Positions 1-7,993 of a stretch of 40,463 bases of DNA are shown here, piece by piece. The stretch is from Paludibacteraceae bacterium. Lineage in GTDB: Bacteria > Bacteroidota > Bacteroidia > Bacteroidales > Paludibacteraceae. Every line of letters begins with the position of its first letter. Position 1 is the first letter of the stretch. The stretch is taken from positions 1 to 40,463 of the forward strand of contig JAEELX010000054.1 in the NCBI GenBank assembly GCA_016282955.1. The letters run 5' to 3'. The notes beneath the pieces are model-generated. The model saw only the letters and a program-made list of their open reading frames with translations, did no database searches and was not told where the DNA came from. A program made the translations under genes and the position numbers.

Positions 1-291
1 AGAGCCGCTTAGATAGTAGGGCAACAGCCCAAAGACCGAAAAAATGAGCCACACCGCTGCCACGATAACGTATCCTTCACGCTCGCCGACCGTCTTGGGA
101 GCCTTCAAACCCGTAAAATAGCCCCACAAACCGATGATAAAGGTAAAGAGCGAACAATACAAAAAAATCTCAAAACACGTTTCTTTATACAGCCAACTGA
201 CAAGAGTCGCAATAGCCATAAAAAACGCCTCGATGATGAGCAAAATACCCATCGTTTTGAAGATAATTTTTATATTGAAGGTGCGTGTCAT
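1..291 (-). CDS. trkH: Trk potassium uptake protein TrkH, N-terminal part (cut by window edge)
   Basis: This is the first 97 codons of an inner-membrane K+ channel subunit that works with the cytosolic gating protein TrkA. The start ATG overlaps the trkA stop in an ATGA arrangement, so the two are co-translated. The visible part has two hydrophobic segments (about residues 10-32 and 37-52), then the TrkH-typical block with EGY and WLIFSVFGLLPYYLSGS at the edge. The gene continues beyond base 1. The identity rests on that block and on the trkA-trkH gene order known in Bacteroidales. Confidence 0.88.
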   Translation of the reverse strand, partial: MTRTFNIKIIFKTMGILLIIEAFFMAIATLVSWLYKETCFEIFLYCSLFTFIIGLWGYFTGLKAPKTVGEREGYVIVAAVWLIFSVFGLLPYYLSGS

Positions 292-1622
292 TGGAAGAAT
301 TTTTCTAATTGACGGATGATTTCACTTTTGCAAAAAACAACCACCTCATCGTCTCGCACAATCTCCGTGTCGCCATTCACCAAAACACCTTCCCCTGCCC
401 GCACTAAACCGCCAATGGTGCAGTTGTAGGGCAAGCCCATGGCTTTGATTTTTCCACGAATAATCTTGCTATGTTCGGTGGCTTTAAAAACGACTATTTG
501 AGCCCCTGCACTCGCCAAATTCCGCACGTTGAGCACGCTCGCATCAAGCAACATTTGGTAGATATAACTCGCCGTAATCGTCTTTTTATTGAGTACCGTA
601 CCCACGTCCAAACCTTCTGCAATTTGGATATAATCCACATTTTCCACGTCCGCAATCGTTTTCCGCACACCGAATCGTTTCGCCGCCAAACACGCAAATA
701 TATTGGCTTCACTACGGTCGGTCAACGCTATAAAAGCGTCCGCATCTTGGATACCTTCCTCTTTGAGCACCTGCATATCCGAGCCGTCAGCATTGATGAT
801 GAGCGAATGAGGTAGCTTTTCGGATAATTGATAGCAGATGTCTCTATTTTGCTCTAAAATTTTGATATTCAAGTTTTTAGGTAAGGTTTGCACGGCTTTT
901 TGGGTTAATTTTCCGCCACCGTAAAAAATGAGAGATTTGACTTCGTGTTCCTCGTTGGCAGTGTGTTCGCGGATATAGTGCATATTCTCTTTGGTGTACA
1001 TAATGAACAGCAAATCGCCCACTTTCACTTCGTCTTCGCCATTGGGAATGAAGGTCTGATTTTCGCGTTTGATGGCAACGATACGGTAAAAACCATGCTG
1101 AAAGAAGCCCGAATTGAACAACTTGCCCGTCATATCGCATTCGTGGTGTATTTTGAGGATACACAGTTGCAATTTATCATCACAAAGCGATAGATGTCGC
1201 CGCATCCAGTTCGTTTTGATGGCTTCGGCAATCTCGGTAGCGGCTAATGCTTCGGGATAAATGAGGTCATTGAGCCCCATGTTAGCGAAAAATTGCTGGT
1301 TGTCAGGCAATAAATACTCGTAATTATCGATGCGTGCCAAAGTCTTTTTTGCACCCATCTGTTTGGCAATCAAGCAGGCAGTCATATTGGCTTCCTCACT
1401 CGTTGTAACCGCAATAAACAAGTCCGAACGGGCTACGCCAATTTCTCGCAAATCCGCAAGGGAAGTAGGACTACCAACTCGGGTGAGTATATCGTAATCG
1501 TTATCAAGTCCTTCTAAGTGTTCAGCCGATTCGTCCAACAAACTAATTTCCATTTTTTCCTGCGAAAGCAGTTTGGCTAAATGGGTTCCTACGGCACCGG
1601 CTCCTACAATTGTTATTTTCAT
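288..1622 (-). CDS. trkA: Trk system potassium transport regulator TrkA
   Basis: This is a cytosolic NAD(H)-binding subunit that gates TrkH. The 444-residue protein has the usual tandem RCK layout. The first Rossmann domain starts with KITIVGAGAVGTHLAKLL at the N-terminus and is followed by a TrkA_C domain. The second Rossmann domain starts near residue 230 with SLIFYGGGKLTQKAV and is followed by a second TrkA_C domain ending at the C-terminus. The frame stays open 29 codons further upstream. I chose the ATG at 1622 because the GxGxxG fold starts there and because a perfect promoter lies at 1643-1673, leaving only a short leader. The length is normal for the family. Confidence 0.95.
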   Translation of the reverse strand: MKITIVGAGAVGTHLAKLLSQEKMEISLLDESAEHLEGLDNDYDILTRVGSPTSLADLREIGVARSDLFIAVTTSEEANMTACLIAKQMGAKKTLARIDNYEYLLPDNQQFFANMGLNDLIYPEALAATEIAEAIKTNWMRRHLSLCDDKLQLCILKIHHECDMTGKLFNSGFFQHGFYRIVAIKRENQTFIPNGEDEVKVGDLLFIMYTKENMHYIREHTANEEHEVKSLIFYGGGKLTQKAVQTLPKNLNIKILEQNRDICYQLSEKLPHSLIINADGSDMQVLKEEGIQDADAFIALTDRSEANIFACLAAKRFGVRKTIADVENVDYIQIAEGLDVGTVLNKKTITASYIYQMLLDASVLNVRNLASAGAQIVVFKATEHSKIIRGKIKAMGLPYNCTIGGLVRAGEGVLVNGDTEIVRDDEVVVFCKSEIIRQLEKFFQ

Positions 1623-1642
1623 TTTTCTGCTATTTAACGCGA

Positions 1643-1673
1643 CAAAGATAAGATTTTTCAGTGATACGACAAA
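1643..1673 (-). promoter_or_regulatory. Bacteroidota-type promoter of trkA-trkH
   Basis: On the minus strand this reads TTTG, 19 bases, TATCTTTG. That matches the -33/-7 consensus of the primary sigma factor of Bacteroidota. It lies about 20 bases before the chosen trkA start, which supports that start. Confidence 0.7.
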
Positions 1674-1726
1674 AAAATAAGAATTGAAGATTATAGATGC
1701 ACTTATCAACGTGATAAATAGTTAGA

Positions 1727-2046
1727 ATGTTTATAAATATTAAAGTTCAACAAGACGAGATGAACTTTGACATTGCTTGTGATGAACATATCAAATATCG
1801 TCTAACGAAACTTGCCACACCAAAAACGAACGGCATGGTGGAAGTGGCAATTCTCACCATCAAAATAACCTTTCTAAATCGCACAAACTACTATAATAAG
1901 CAAGAAATCACCATCAATTTGCAACTTTCAATTACAATGATATAGACGGTAGGTTGGGTTGCTCAAAGAGTTAAAATGAATATACACTGCAAATATGTAT
2001 GAAGGGGTTGAACTGCAACCCAAACTTATTCTCAGAAAAACGCTGA
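1727..2046 (+). pseudogene. Degenerate C-terminal remnant of an IS481-like transposase
   Basis: The 72-codon open stretch from 1727 contains HIKYRLTKLATPKTNGMVE, the signature around the last acidic residue of the DDE integrase core in IS481-type elements. A degraded TIK...NYYNKQEI follows. The usual continuation of such proteins (F.YN..RRHG.L.KEL, then W..L.P.LF) can still be recognised after the stop at 1945, but scattered over other frames with stops (FNYN; YRR then GLLKELK; NPNLF). The gene is therefore truncated at the front and frameshifted. I saw no terminal inverted repeats. It sits at the left edge of the restriction island and may mark how the island arrived. The tail match is tentative. 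Confidence 0.7.
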
Positions 2047-2064
2047 TTTTTGAAAAAAATATCA

Positions 2065-2072
2065 TATCTTTG
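2065..2072 (+). promoter_or_regulatory. Probable -7 element of the restriction operon
   Basis: TATCTTTG followed by C fits TAnnTTTG. No good -33 TTG is present at 19-21 bases upstream. It lies about 90 bases before the methyltransferase start in an otherwise gene-free, A/T-rich leader (2047-2157). Confidence 0.45.
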
Positions 2073-2157
2073 CAACTGCAAAATGGTCATCAAAAACAGC
2101 AAAAAAAGTTTTTTAATACCTTTGCTAAAGATTTATCTAAAATACCCTAAATGACAA

Positions 2158-3432
2158 ATGTTTACCACACAACACATAATCATTAATGGAGATAGTCGTA
2201 AAATGGACGAACTGCAAGACAAAAGCGTTCATCTAATTGTAACATCGCCACCATATTGGCAGTTAAAGGACTACGGCACCGATAATCAAATCGGCTTCAA
2301 TGACACTTACGAGCAGTACATCAATAATTTGAATTTGGTTTGGAAGGAGTGCTATCGTGTGTTACATGATGGTTGTCGTTTGTGTATAAATATTGGTGAC
2401 CAATTTGCTCGGTCTGTATATTATGGACGATACAAGGTGATTCCCATTCATTCGGAAATTATAAGATTTTGTGAAACTATTGGTTTTGATTTTATGGGGC
2501 AGATTATTTGGCAGAAAGCAACCACAATGAATACAACTGGAGGCGGTGCTGTAATGGGAAGTTTCCCATATCCTCGAAACGGCATTGTGAAACTTGATTT
2601 CGAGTATATTCTTATTTTCAAGAAACAAGGAACAGCTCCCAAACCGACCATTGAACAGAAAAAGCAGTCTGCAATGACAAATGAGGAATGGAATACTTAT
2701 TTTAGTGGTCATTGGTATTTCAATGGAGCAAAACAAGACAAACATTTAGCGATGTTTCCTGAAGAGTTGCCGAAACGCTTGATAAAAATGTTTTCATTTA
2801 CTCACGAAACGGTTTTAGACCCATTTATGGGAAGTGGAACGACAGCCGCCGTAGCAAAAACATTGGGACGTAATTCGGTAGGATATGAAATAAATCCCGA
2901 GTTTATTCCGTTAATAAAAAACAAAATAAGCACAAATAATTTATTGGAAACCTTCCACATCAAAGAATTTAGACAAAATATAAGCATTGACTTTGAAAAA
3001 GAAATCGCCCAATTGCCCTATTGTTTCACTGATGTCCATAAAACCGACAAAAAAATAGATGTCAAAAGACTACAATTTGGTTCTAAAATCGACAAAGACA
3101 GCAGCAGCGAACGCGCAGAAATGTTTAGCGTGAAGCAAGTTATTTCGCCAGAATTGATATTGCTAAACAATGGTCTAATTGTTAGACTGATAGGTATTAA
3201 GCAAAATCCACAAATAAACGGCAAGGCAACAGAATTTTTGCTTTCGAAATTTAAGGGCAAGAAAGTGTTTTTGAAATACGATAATATAAAATACGACATT
3301 GATAATCATCTGATGGTGTATATGTATCTAGAAAACAAGACTTTCATCAATGCCCACTTGCTCAAAAATAAATTGGCATTGGTTGATGAAAGCATTGATT
3401 ATAAGTATAAAACAAAATTTCTTAGTATATAG
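2158..3432 (+). CDS. Beta-class DNA methyltransferase fused to an SNase-like domain (probable CTAG modification enzyme)
   Basis: This modification enzyme should protect the host from the endonuclease encoded next to it. Residues 1-265 form an SAM-dependent N4-cytosine/N6-adenine methyltransferase in beta order: catalytic motif TSPPYW at 29-34 comes first, SAM-binding motif DPFMGSGTT at 221-229 comes last. The TSPPYW form favours N4-cytosine. Residues about 322-420 look like a staphylococcal nuclease (TNase) fold: IVRLIGIK, then KATEFLLSKFKGKKV, then a D, then YMYLENKTFINAHLL. The arginine of the RLIGI strand is kept, but the following glutamate and the later arginine of active SNases seem absent (QNPQ; DNHL), so this part may only bind nucleic acid. 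It is followed after 2 bases by the endonuclease gene. Base composition is clearly more AT-rich than in dxs or pgi. Confidence 0.88.
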   Translation: MFTTQHIIINGDSRKMDELQDKSVHLIVTSPPYWQLKDYGTDNQIGFNDTYEQYINNLNLVWKECYRVLHDGCRLCINIGDQFARSVYYGRYKVIPIHSEIIRFCETIGFDFMGQIIWQKATTMNTTGGGAVMGSFPYPRNGIVKLDFEYILIFKKQGTAPKPTIEQKKQSAMTNEEWNTYFSGHWYFNGAKQDKHLAMFPEELPKRLIKMFSFTHETVLDPFMGSGTTAAVAKTLGRNSVGYEINPEFIPLIKNKISTNNLLETFHIKEFRQNISIDFEKEIAQLPYCFTDVHKTDKKIDVKRLQFGSKIDKDSSSERAEMFSVKQVISPELILLNNGLIVRLIGIKQNPQINGKATEFLLSKFKGKKVFLKYDNIKYDIDNHLMVYMYLENKTFINAHLLKNKLALVDESIDYKYKTKFLSI

Positions 3433-3434
3433 TT

Positions 3435-4082
3435 ATGGCAAAAGAATGGATATTGAATAGTGCGATGAATCGCTTTCAACTCAATTTCAAACGCAATGTT
3501 GGAGCTACATCTGAATCTATTCGAAAGTGTGCACCAAAATCGTTGGACGAGTGGAGAAACTATTACTACACCAATGTAAAATCAGAGACACATATAGAAG
3601 AATTAGGCAAGAAGTTATACGTCAAAATAACCGAAGTAATTCGATATGAGGTTCAAAATGTAACTGAACAAGACTGTATTGATTATATGAAACAGTTGGT
3701 TATAGATCGAACATACGATGGCTATACTACAGAAATTCAAACAATTTACGGTCAGCTTCAAATTCTGCTGGATGCAAAAATAGAACCTGCACCTGATGAA
3801 TGGGACAGATTGTTCAACGTGGATTTTTTCATAAAAGTGGGTAATACATATATTGGTCTGCAAATTAAGCCAATAAATAATAGTTTACAAATTCCAGAAA
3901 TACACAAAGAATACGCATTGCAAGCCAAGACGCACGAGAAATTCAAGAAACAATATGGAGGAAATGTATTCTATATCTATTCAGAAAAGGTAAACGGCAA
4001 AAAGGAAATTGCCAATAAAGAAGTTATCAAGGAGATTCGGAAAGAAATTGAAAGCTTGAAGAAAGTAATGATGAAAAAATAA
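3435..4082 (+). CDS. MjaI-family type II restriction endonuclease
   Basis: This 215-residue protein resembles the MjaI family of type II restriction enzymes, whose prototype cuts CTAG. The family signature at the front is WILNSAMNRFQLNFKRNVG (residues 5-23), followed by the conserved TEIQTIYGQLQ near 99-109. A PD-(D/E)xK-like core is visible as DEWDRLFNVD ending in D130, then GLQIK with K145, using Q in place of the usual acidic residue. It lies two bases after the methyltransferase stop and five before the third gene, so the three are one transcript. That the target is CTAG is inferred from the family and from the scarcity of CTAG in the window. Confidence 0.82.
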   Translation: MAKEWILNSAMNRFQLNFKRNVGATSESIRKCAPKSLDEWRNYYYTNVKSETHIEELGKKLYVKITEVIRYEVQNVTEQDCIDYMKQLVIDRTYDGYTTEIQTIYGQLQILLDAKIEPAPDEWDRLFNVDFFIKVGNTYIGLQIKPINNSLQIPEIHKEYALQAKTHEKFKKQYGGNVFYIYSEKVNGKKEIANKEVIKEIRKEIESLKKVMMKK

Positions 4083-4087
4083 GTGAT

Positions 4088-5941
4088 ATGCAACAGACAA
4101 TAAACCCAGACAAGCAAACCGTTGAAAGTTGCTTGAAAAACAAGTCATATTATATTGATTTCTACCAAAGAGAATATGTTTGGTCAAAAGAAACTGTTGA
4201 AATTCTCTTACGAGATATTTTCTATGCTTTTGAGTTGTCTTACGAAGAATATAAGGATGCGGAATTATCTCAAGAAATATTGGAAAATTTCAATTGGTAT
4301 TATCTTAATATATTTATCACCAACAATATAAATGGTAAGGTATTTATCGTTGATGGTCAACAACGATTGTCAACACTCACACTAATAGCCACCAAATTAT
4401 ATCATCTAACAGAAAATGAATTACTGAAAAACACTTTGAAAGAATGCATTTATGGACAGGATAAATGGAAAGGCAATATATTTAGATTAGATCATGAAAA
4501 ACGGCATGTGGTAATGGAAAAAATCCTTAATGGAGATACTGAAACGCCAACATTGTTCAAAAATAAAACGGAAGAAACATTATGGTATCGCTATGCTGAC
4601 ATATCAAAATACATTGAAGACAAAGGTATGGATGCTAAACGATTAGACACATTCATTAATTATTTTCTTGAACGGCTTGTATTAGTTGAACTTACCATTA
4701 CAAAGGATGATACGCCAATGATCTTTGAGGTTATTAATGACAGAGGAGAAGCACTAAAACCTTTTGAAATTCTAAAAGGCAAACTTGTTGGCGCATTGGA
4801 TAAAAACGACACTGAAAAGTATTCTGATTTATGGGACGAAGCTATTTCTTGCCTTTTCAATATGGAAGACGATTTCTTCATAGACTATATTCGTTCAAGA
4901 TTTATTTTCAAACGAAATTCCAAAATTGAAACAGCAATTAACAACTCATATCATAGATATATTTTTGAGAATAATGAAATTGGACAGAATTTAGCTTTTA
5001 GAAAAACCGACAAGAAGCAAATAAATAATATCAAAGAGTTTATAGAGAATTATTTGATGTATTATAGTAAACTATATGCAAAAATCCGCAACAATGAGAT
5101 AAAAGATGAGTTTTTGTCATATTTAAGCAATATACATGATGTAAAAGGACAGTATGCAATTATACTATCTGCATGTGATATAAATGATGTTGAAGAGAAT
5201 AATAAAATTTGTACTATTGCATCGGAATATGACAGACTACTAATGTTATTGAGATTGAATGGCGTATATGATAGCAATACAATCCAAGAAATCTCTTTGA
5301 ACTTAAATGAGATTATAAAAGGTAAAAGCATCGACCAATACCAGTCTATTTTCAACGAAGTACTGAAAAAGGCTATCAGTGAACGTAAGAGCAAAGAAAA
5401 CGTCTCTACTTTGTTGGAATATTCTACATTCAAATCAATGGGGTATCACAATATAGAGAAACGAGCCTTACGGTATTTCCTTGCAAGAATTGAAAAATTC
5501 ATTTGTGATGGATTAAATCAAACTATGCAAGATAATGTTGAATACATATCAACCAAAACAGGATATAAAACAGGGTATCACATCGAACATATATTAAGCC
5601 ATAATGAGACAAATCGAAGATATTTTGATTCCGATGACGATTTCGAGATGTGTCGTAACCAATTGGGTGGGTTGTTACTGTTAAAGGATGCAGATAATAT
5701 AAGTTCAGGTAATGAAGAATATCATGATAAATTGAAAACATATAGTTCTGGACTTGTTTGGGCTCATACTTTGTGTGAAGATTATCACCATATCAATACC
5801 AATTTAGATACATTGAACAATAAGCTTTATGCAATATGTGGTCATAAAATTGAGCCAATTAAAATTTTTGACAAAGATGCTCTTGAACAAAGAAATCAAC
5901 TTCTTTATAGTATTGTGAAAATCATTTGGAAGATAGAATAA
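4088..5941 (+). CDS. DUF262/DUF1524 protein, GmrSD-like nuclease
   Basis: This 617-residue protein has the two-domain layout of fused GmrS/GmrD proteins. The N-terminal DUF262 domain carries DFYQREYVW (24-32) and VDGQQRLSTLTLI (88-100). The DGQQR motif lies in the nucleotide-binding ParB-like fold. The C-terminal DUF1524 domain carries an HNH-type motif HIEHILSHN (about 498-506) and NQLGGLLLLKD further on. Relatives such as GmrSD, BrxU and SspE restrict phage DNA with modified bases or backbones. It lies five bases after the restriction enzyme gene and should be co-expressed. Either it adds a second, modification-dependent defence layer or it works together with the type II pair. Its substrate cannot be read from sequence. 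Confidence 0.85.
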   Translation: MQQTINPDKQTVESCLKNKSYYIDFYQREYVWSKETVEILLRDIFYAFELSYEEYKDAELSQEILENFNWYYLNIFITNNINGKVFIVDGQQRLSTLTLIATKLYHLTENELLKNTLKECIYGQDKWKGNIFRLDHEKRHVVMEKILNGDTETPTLFKNKTEETLWYRYADISKYIEDKGMDAKRLDTFINYFLERLVLVELTITKDDTPMIFEVINDRGEALKPFEILKGKLVGALDKNDTEKYSDLWDEAISCLFNMEDDFFIDYIRSRFIFKRNSKIETAINNSYHRYIFENNEIGQNLAFRKTDKKQINNIKEFIENYLMYYSKLYAKIRNNEIKDEFLSYLSNIHDVKGQYAIILSACDINDVEENNKICTIASEYDRLLMLLRLNGVYDSNTIQEISLNLNEIIKGKSIDQYQSIFNEVLKKAISERKSKENVSTLLEYSTFKSMGYHNIEKRALRYFLARIEKFICDGLNQTMQDNVEYISTKTGYKTGYHIEHILSHNETNRRYFDSDDDFEMCRNQLGGLLLLKDADNISSGNEEYHDKLKTYSSGLVWAHTLCEDYHHINTNLDTLNNKLYAICGHKIEPIKIFDKDALEQRNQLLYSIVKIIWKIE

Positions 5942-6127
5942 AAAACTTTTTCTCGACTCATTCCTACCAACAGCAGTGCAACTTCTATTTATCAGGTTAT
6001 AAACGATAATGGGTGGTTTCATACTTATGTTCGAGACTGAGGACGATACGCTTACCAACACTTTCAAAGCCAACTATGGTAGCTTTTTTAGATTATCTTA
6101 CAAAGCATTTCATATCTAAGTCAAAAA
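5942..6127. other. Gene-free junction between the restriction island and dxs
   Basis: There is no convincing gene or terminator here. On the minus strand a short open stretch contains VGFESVGKRIVLSLEHKYE followed by a stop. It reads like protein but I do not recognise it. It may be a scrap of a gene destroyed when the island inserted. Confidence 0.3.
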
Positions 6128-7990
6128 TTACAAATCAAAAAAATGACGCACCGATTGGGTGATTCCTTCGACATCTAAACCCAACAGATGATACAATTCA
6201 TCGGGGCTTCCGTGTTCGACAAATTGATTTTTTATGCCCAACCGCAACACCGAAATGGGCTCATGATGGTCGGCAAAATACTCCACCACTGCCGAACCAA
6301 AGCCACCTTCAACCATCCCGTCTTCAATCGTAATAATTTTTGGGAACTTCTTTCGTATTTCTTCCAACAAGTTCTCGTCCATCGGTTTGAGCCACCGCAT
6401 ATTATAATGTGCTATGTTTGGCAAGGTTTCCAACGCCTTTTCAACGTTGTTTCCGATGGCTCCGAGACTCAAAATCGCCCCTTTTTCGCCCTCACGCAAA
6501 CAAATTCCTTTGCCGTACTCCACCTTGGGCAACTGTTTTTCGCAATAATGTGCCATGCCTCGTGGGTAACGAATGGCAAGCGGATGCTCAAAAGTGCGGG
6601 CAAAATGCAGTATTTCCTGCAAATCTTCGGCATACATCGGGGCAAAAATACGGATGTTCGGAATCGGTCGCAAGTACGCCAAATCCAACAAACCTTGGTG
6701 AGTCGCACCGTCATTGCCCACGATTCCCGCTCTATCAATGCAAATCGTTACAGGCAAATCCAACAAAGCCACATCGTGAACGATATTGTCGTAGGAGCGT
6801 TGTAAAAACGTGGAATAGATGTTGCAAAACGGCTTCAAACCTTCTTTTGCCAAGCCTCCGCTGAACGTGATGGCGTGCCCTTCGGCTATCCCGACATCAA
6901 AAACACGGTTTGGGAACTGCTCGATCGCTTTGTCCATACCGCAACCAGAAGGCATCGCAGGCGTTATTCCCACCACTTTTTCATCCGCTTGTAGCAACTC
7001 CACGAGCGTGTCGCCAAAAATTTCTTGCCAAAGAGCGACTTTTTTGCTGGCTTTGCGTTCGCCTGTTTCGAGGTTAAATTCGCCAGGTGCATGCCAGATG
7101 GTGGGCTCTTTTTCAGCGGGAGCATAGCCTTTGCCTTTCTGTGTGATGAGGTGCAAGACCTTCGGACCCGTGTAGTTTTTGATTTCTGCCAAAATTTTCA
7201 CCAATTTGGTTACGTCATGCCCATCGGTTGGACCAAAATAGCGGATGCTCAGACCCTGAAAAATGTTGCTCGGTTGCTTGGAAAGGATAGATTTGAGGTA
7301 GTTATTAAAACGCAACACTTGATTTTTTTTCTGCTCCGAGATAAGACCCAATTTGTTCAACGTAGAATAGACAATCCAACGGAATTTATTGTATTTTTTG
7401 CTCGTTGACAACTCCAACAAATACTGCGAAAAGCCACCTTGCAAGGCGTTGATTGCCATATTGTTGTCGTTGAGGATAATGAGCATATTATTCTTGTCCA
7501 TCGAAGCATTATTCAAGCCCTCAAACGCCAAGCCACCCGTCATCGCACCATCGCCAATGATAGCGACCGTGTGCTGCGAAGAGTGCTGTAAGTTGTGGGC
7601 TATATCCATTCCTAACGCCACGCTAATGCTGTTGCTCGCATGTCCAGCCACAAACGCATCGTGCTCGCTTTCGGTCGGTGTAGGAAACGGTGCCAAGCCT
7701 TTGAACTGTCGGTTAGTATGGAACTTCTCCCGCCTACCCGTTAGAATCTTGTGGGCATACGCCTGATGTCCCACGTCCCAAACCAACTTATCCTCGGGCG
7801 AATCATAGACGTAATGCAAAGCCACCGTCAGTTCAATCGCACCCAAACTGCTTGCCAAGTGTCCCGGATTATGACTCAATTCTTGCAAAATAAAGTCCCG
7901 CAACTCCGCACACACCTGTGGCAAAGCCTCAACGGGCAGTTTCTTTAAGTCATTCGGACTGTCAATATGTTCGATGTACTGATAGGTCAT
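6128..7990 (-). CDS. dxs: 1-deoxy-D-xylulose-5-phosphate synthase
   Basis: This is a cytosolic, thiamine-diphosphate-dependent enzyme that joins pyruvate and glyceraldehyde-3-phosphate, the first step of the MEP isoprenoid pathway. The 620 residues match the family length. Visible motifs are GHLASSLGAIELTVALHY (43-60), WDVGHQAYAHKILTGR, the ThDP/Mg motif GDGAMTGG (146-153) followed by LNNAS and the NDN segment, and the pyrimidine-domain motif DRAGIVGNDGATHQG. The ATG at 7990 is three bases after the GH3 gene stop, so it is the last gene of the DUF2461-aroB-lysS-pgi-GH3-dxs operon. Confidence 0.97.
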   Translation of the reverse strand: MTYQYIEHIDSPNDLKKLPVEALPQVCAELRDFILQELSHNPGHLASSLGAIELTVALHYVYDSPEDKLVWDVGHQAYAHKILTGRREKFHTNRQFKGLAPFPTPTESEHDAFVAGHASNSISVALGMDIAHNLQHSSQHTVAIIGDGAMTGGLAFEGLNNASMDKNNMLIILNDNNMAINALQGGFSQYLLELSTSKKYNKFRWIVYSTLNKLGLISEQKKNQVLRFNNYLKSILSKQPSNIFQGLSIRYFGPTDGHDVTKLVKILAEIKNYTGPKVLHLITQKGKGYAPAEKEPTIWHAPGEFNLETGERKASKKVALWQEIFGDTLVELLQADEKVVGITPAMPSGCGMDKAIEQFPNRVFDVGIAEGHAITFSGGLAKEGLKPFCNIYSTFLQRSYDNIVHDVALLDLPVTICIDRAGIVGNDGATHQGLLDLAYLRPIPNIRIFAPMYAEDLQEILHFARTFEHPLAIRYPRGMAHYCEKQLPKVEYGKGICLREGEKGAILSLGAIGNNVEKALETLPNIAHYNMRWLKPMDENLLEEIRKKFPKIITIEDGMVEGGFGSAVVEYFADHHEPISVLRLGIKNQFVEHGSPDELYHLLGLDVEGITQSVRHFFDL

Positions 7991-7993
7991 GCT

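Noticed and set aside
288-1709. Longer start for TrkA at 1709
   Set aside because: The extra 29 residues precede the first Rossmann strand, and the promoter at 1643-1673 would lie inside the coding region.
5804-6073. Open frame of 89 codons on the minus strand at the end of the restriction island
   Set aside because: Half of it is antisense to the DUF262/DUF1524 gene and the rest shows no family pattern.
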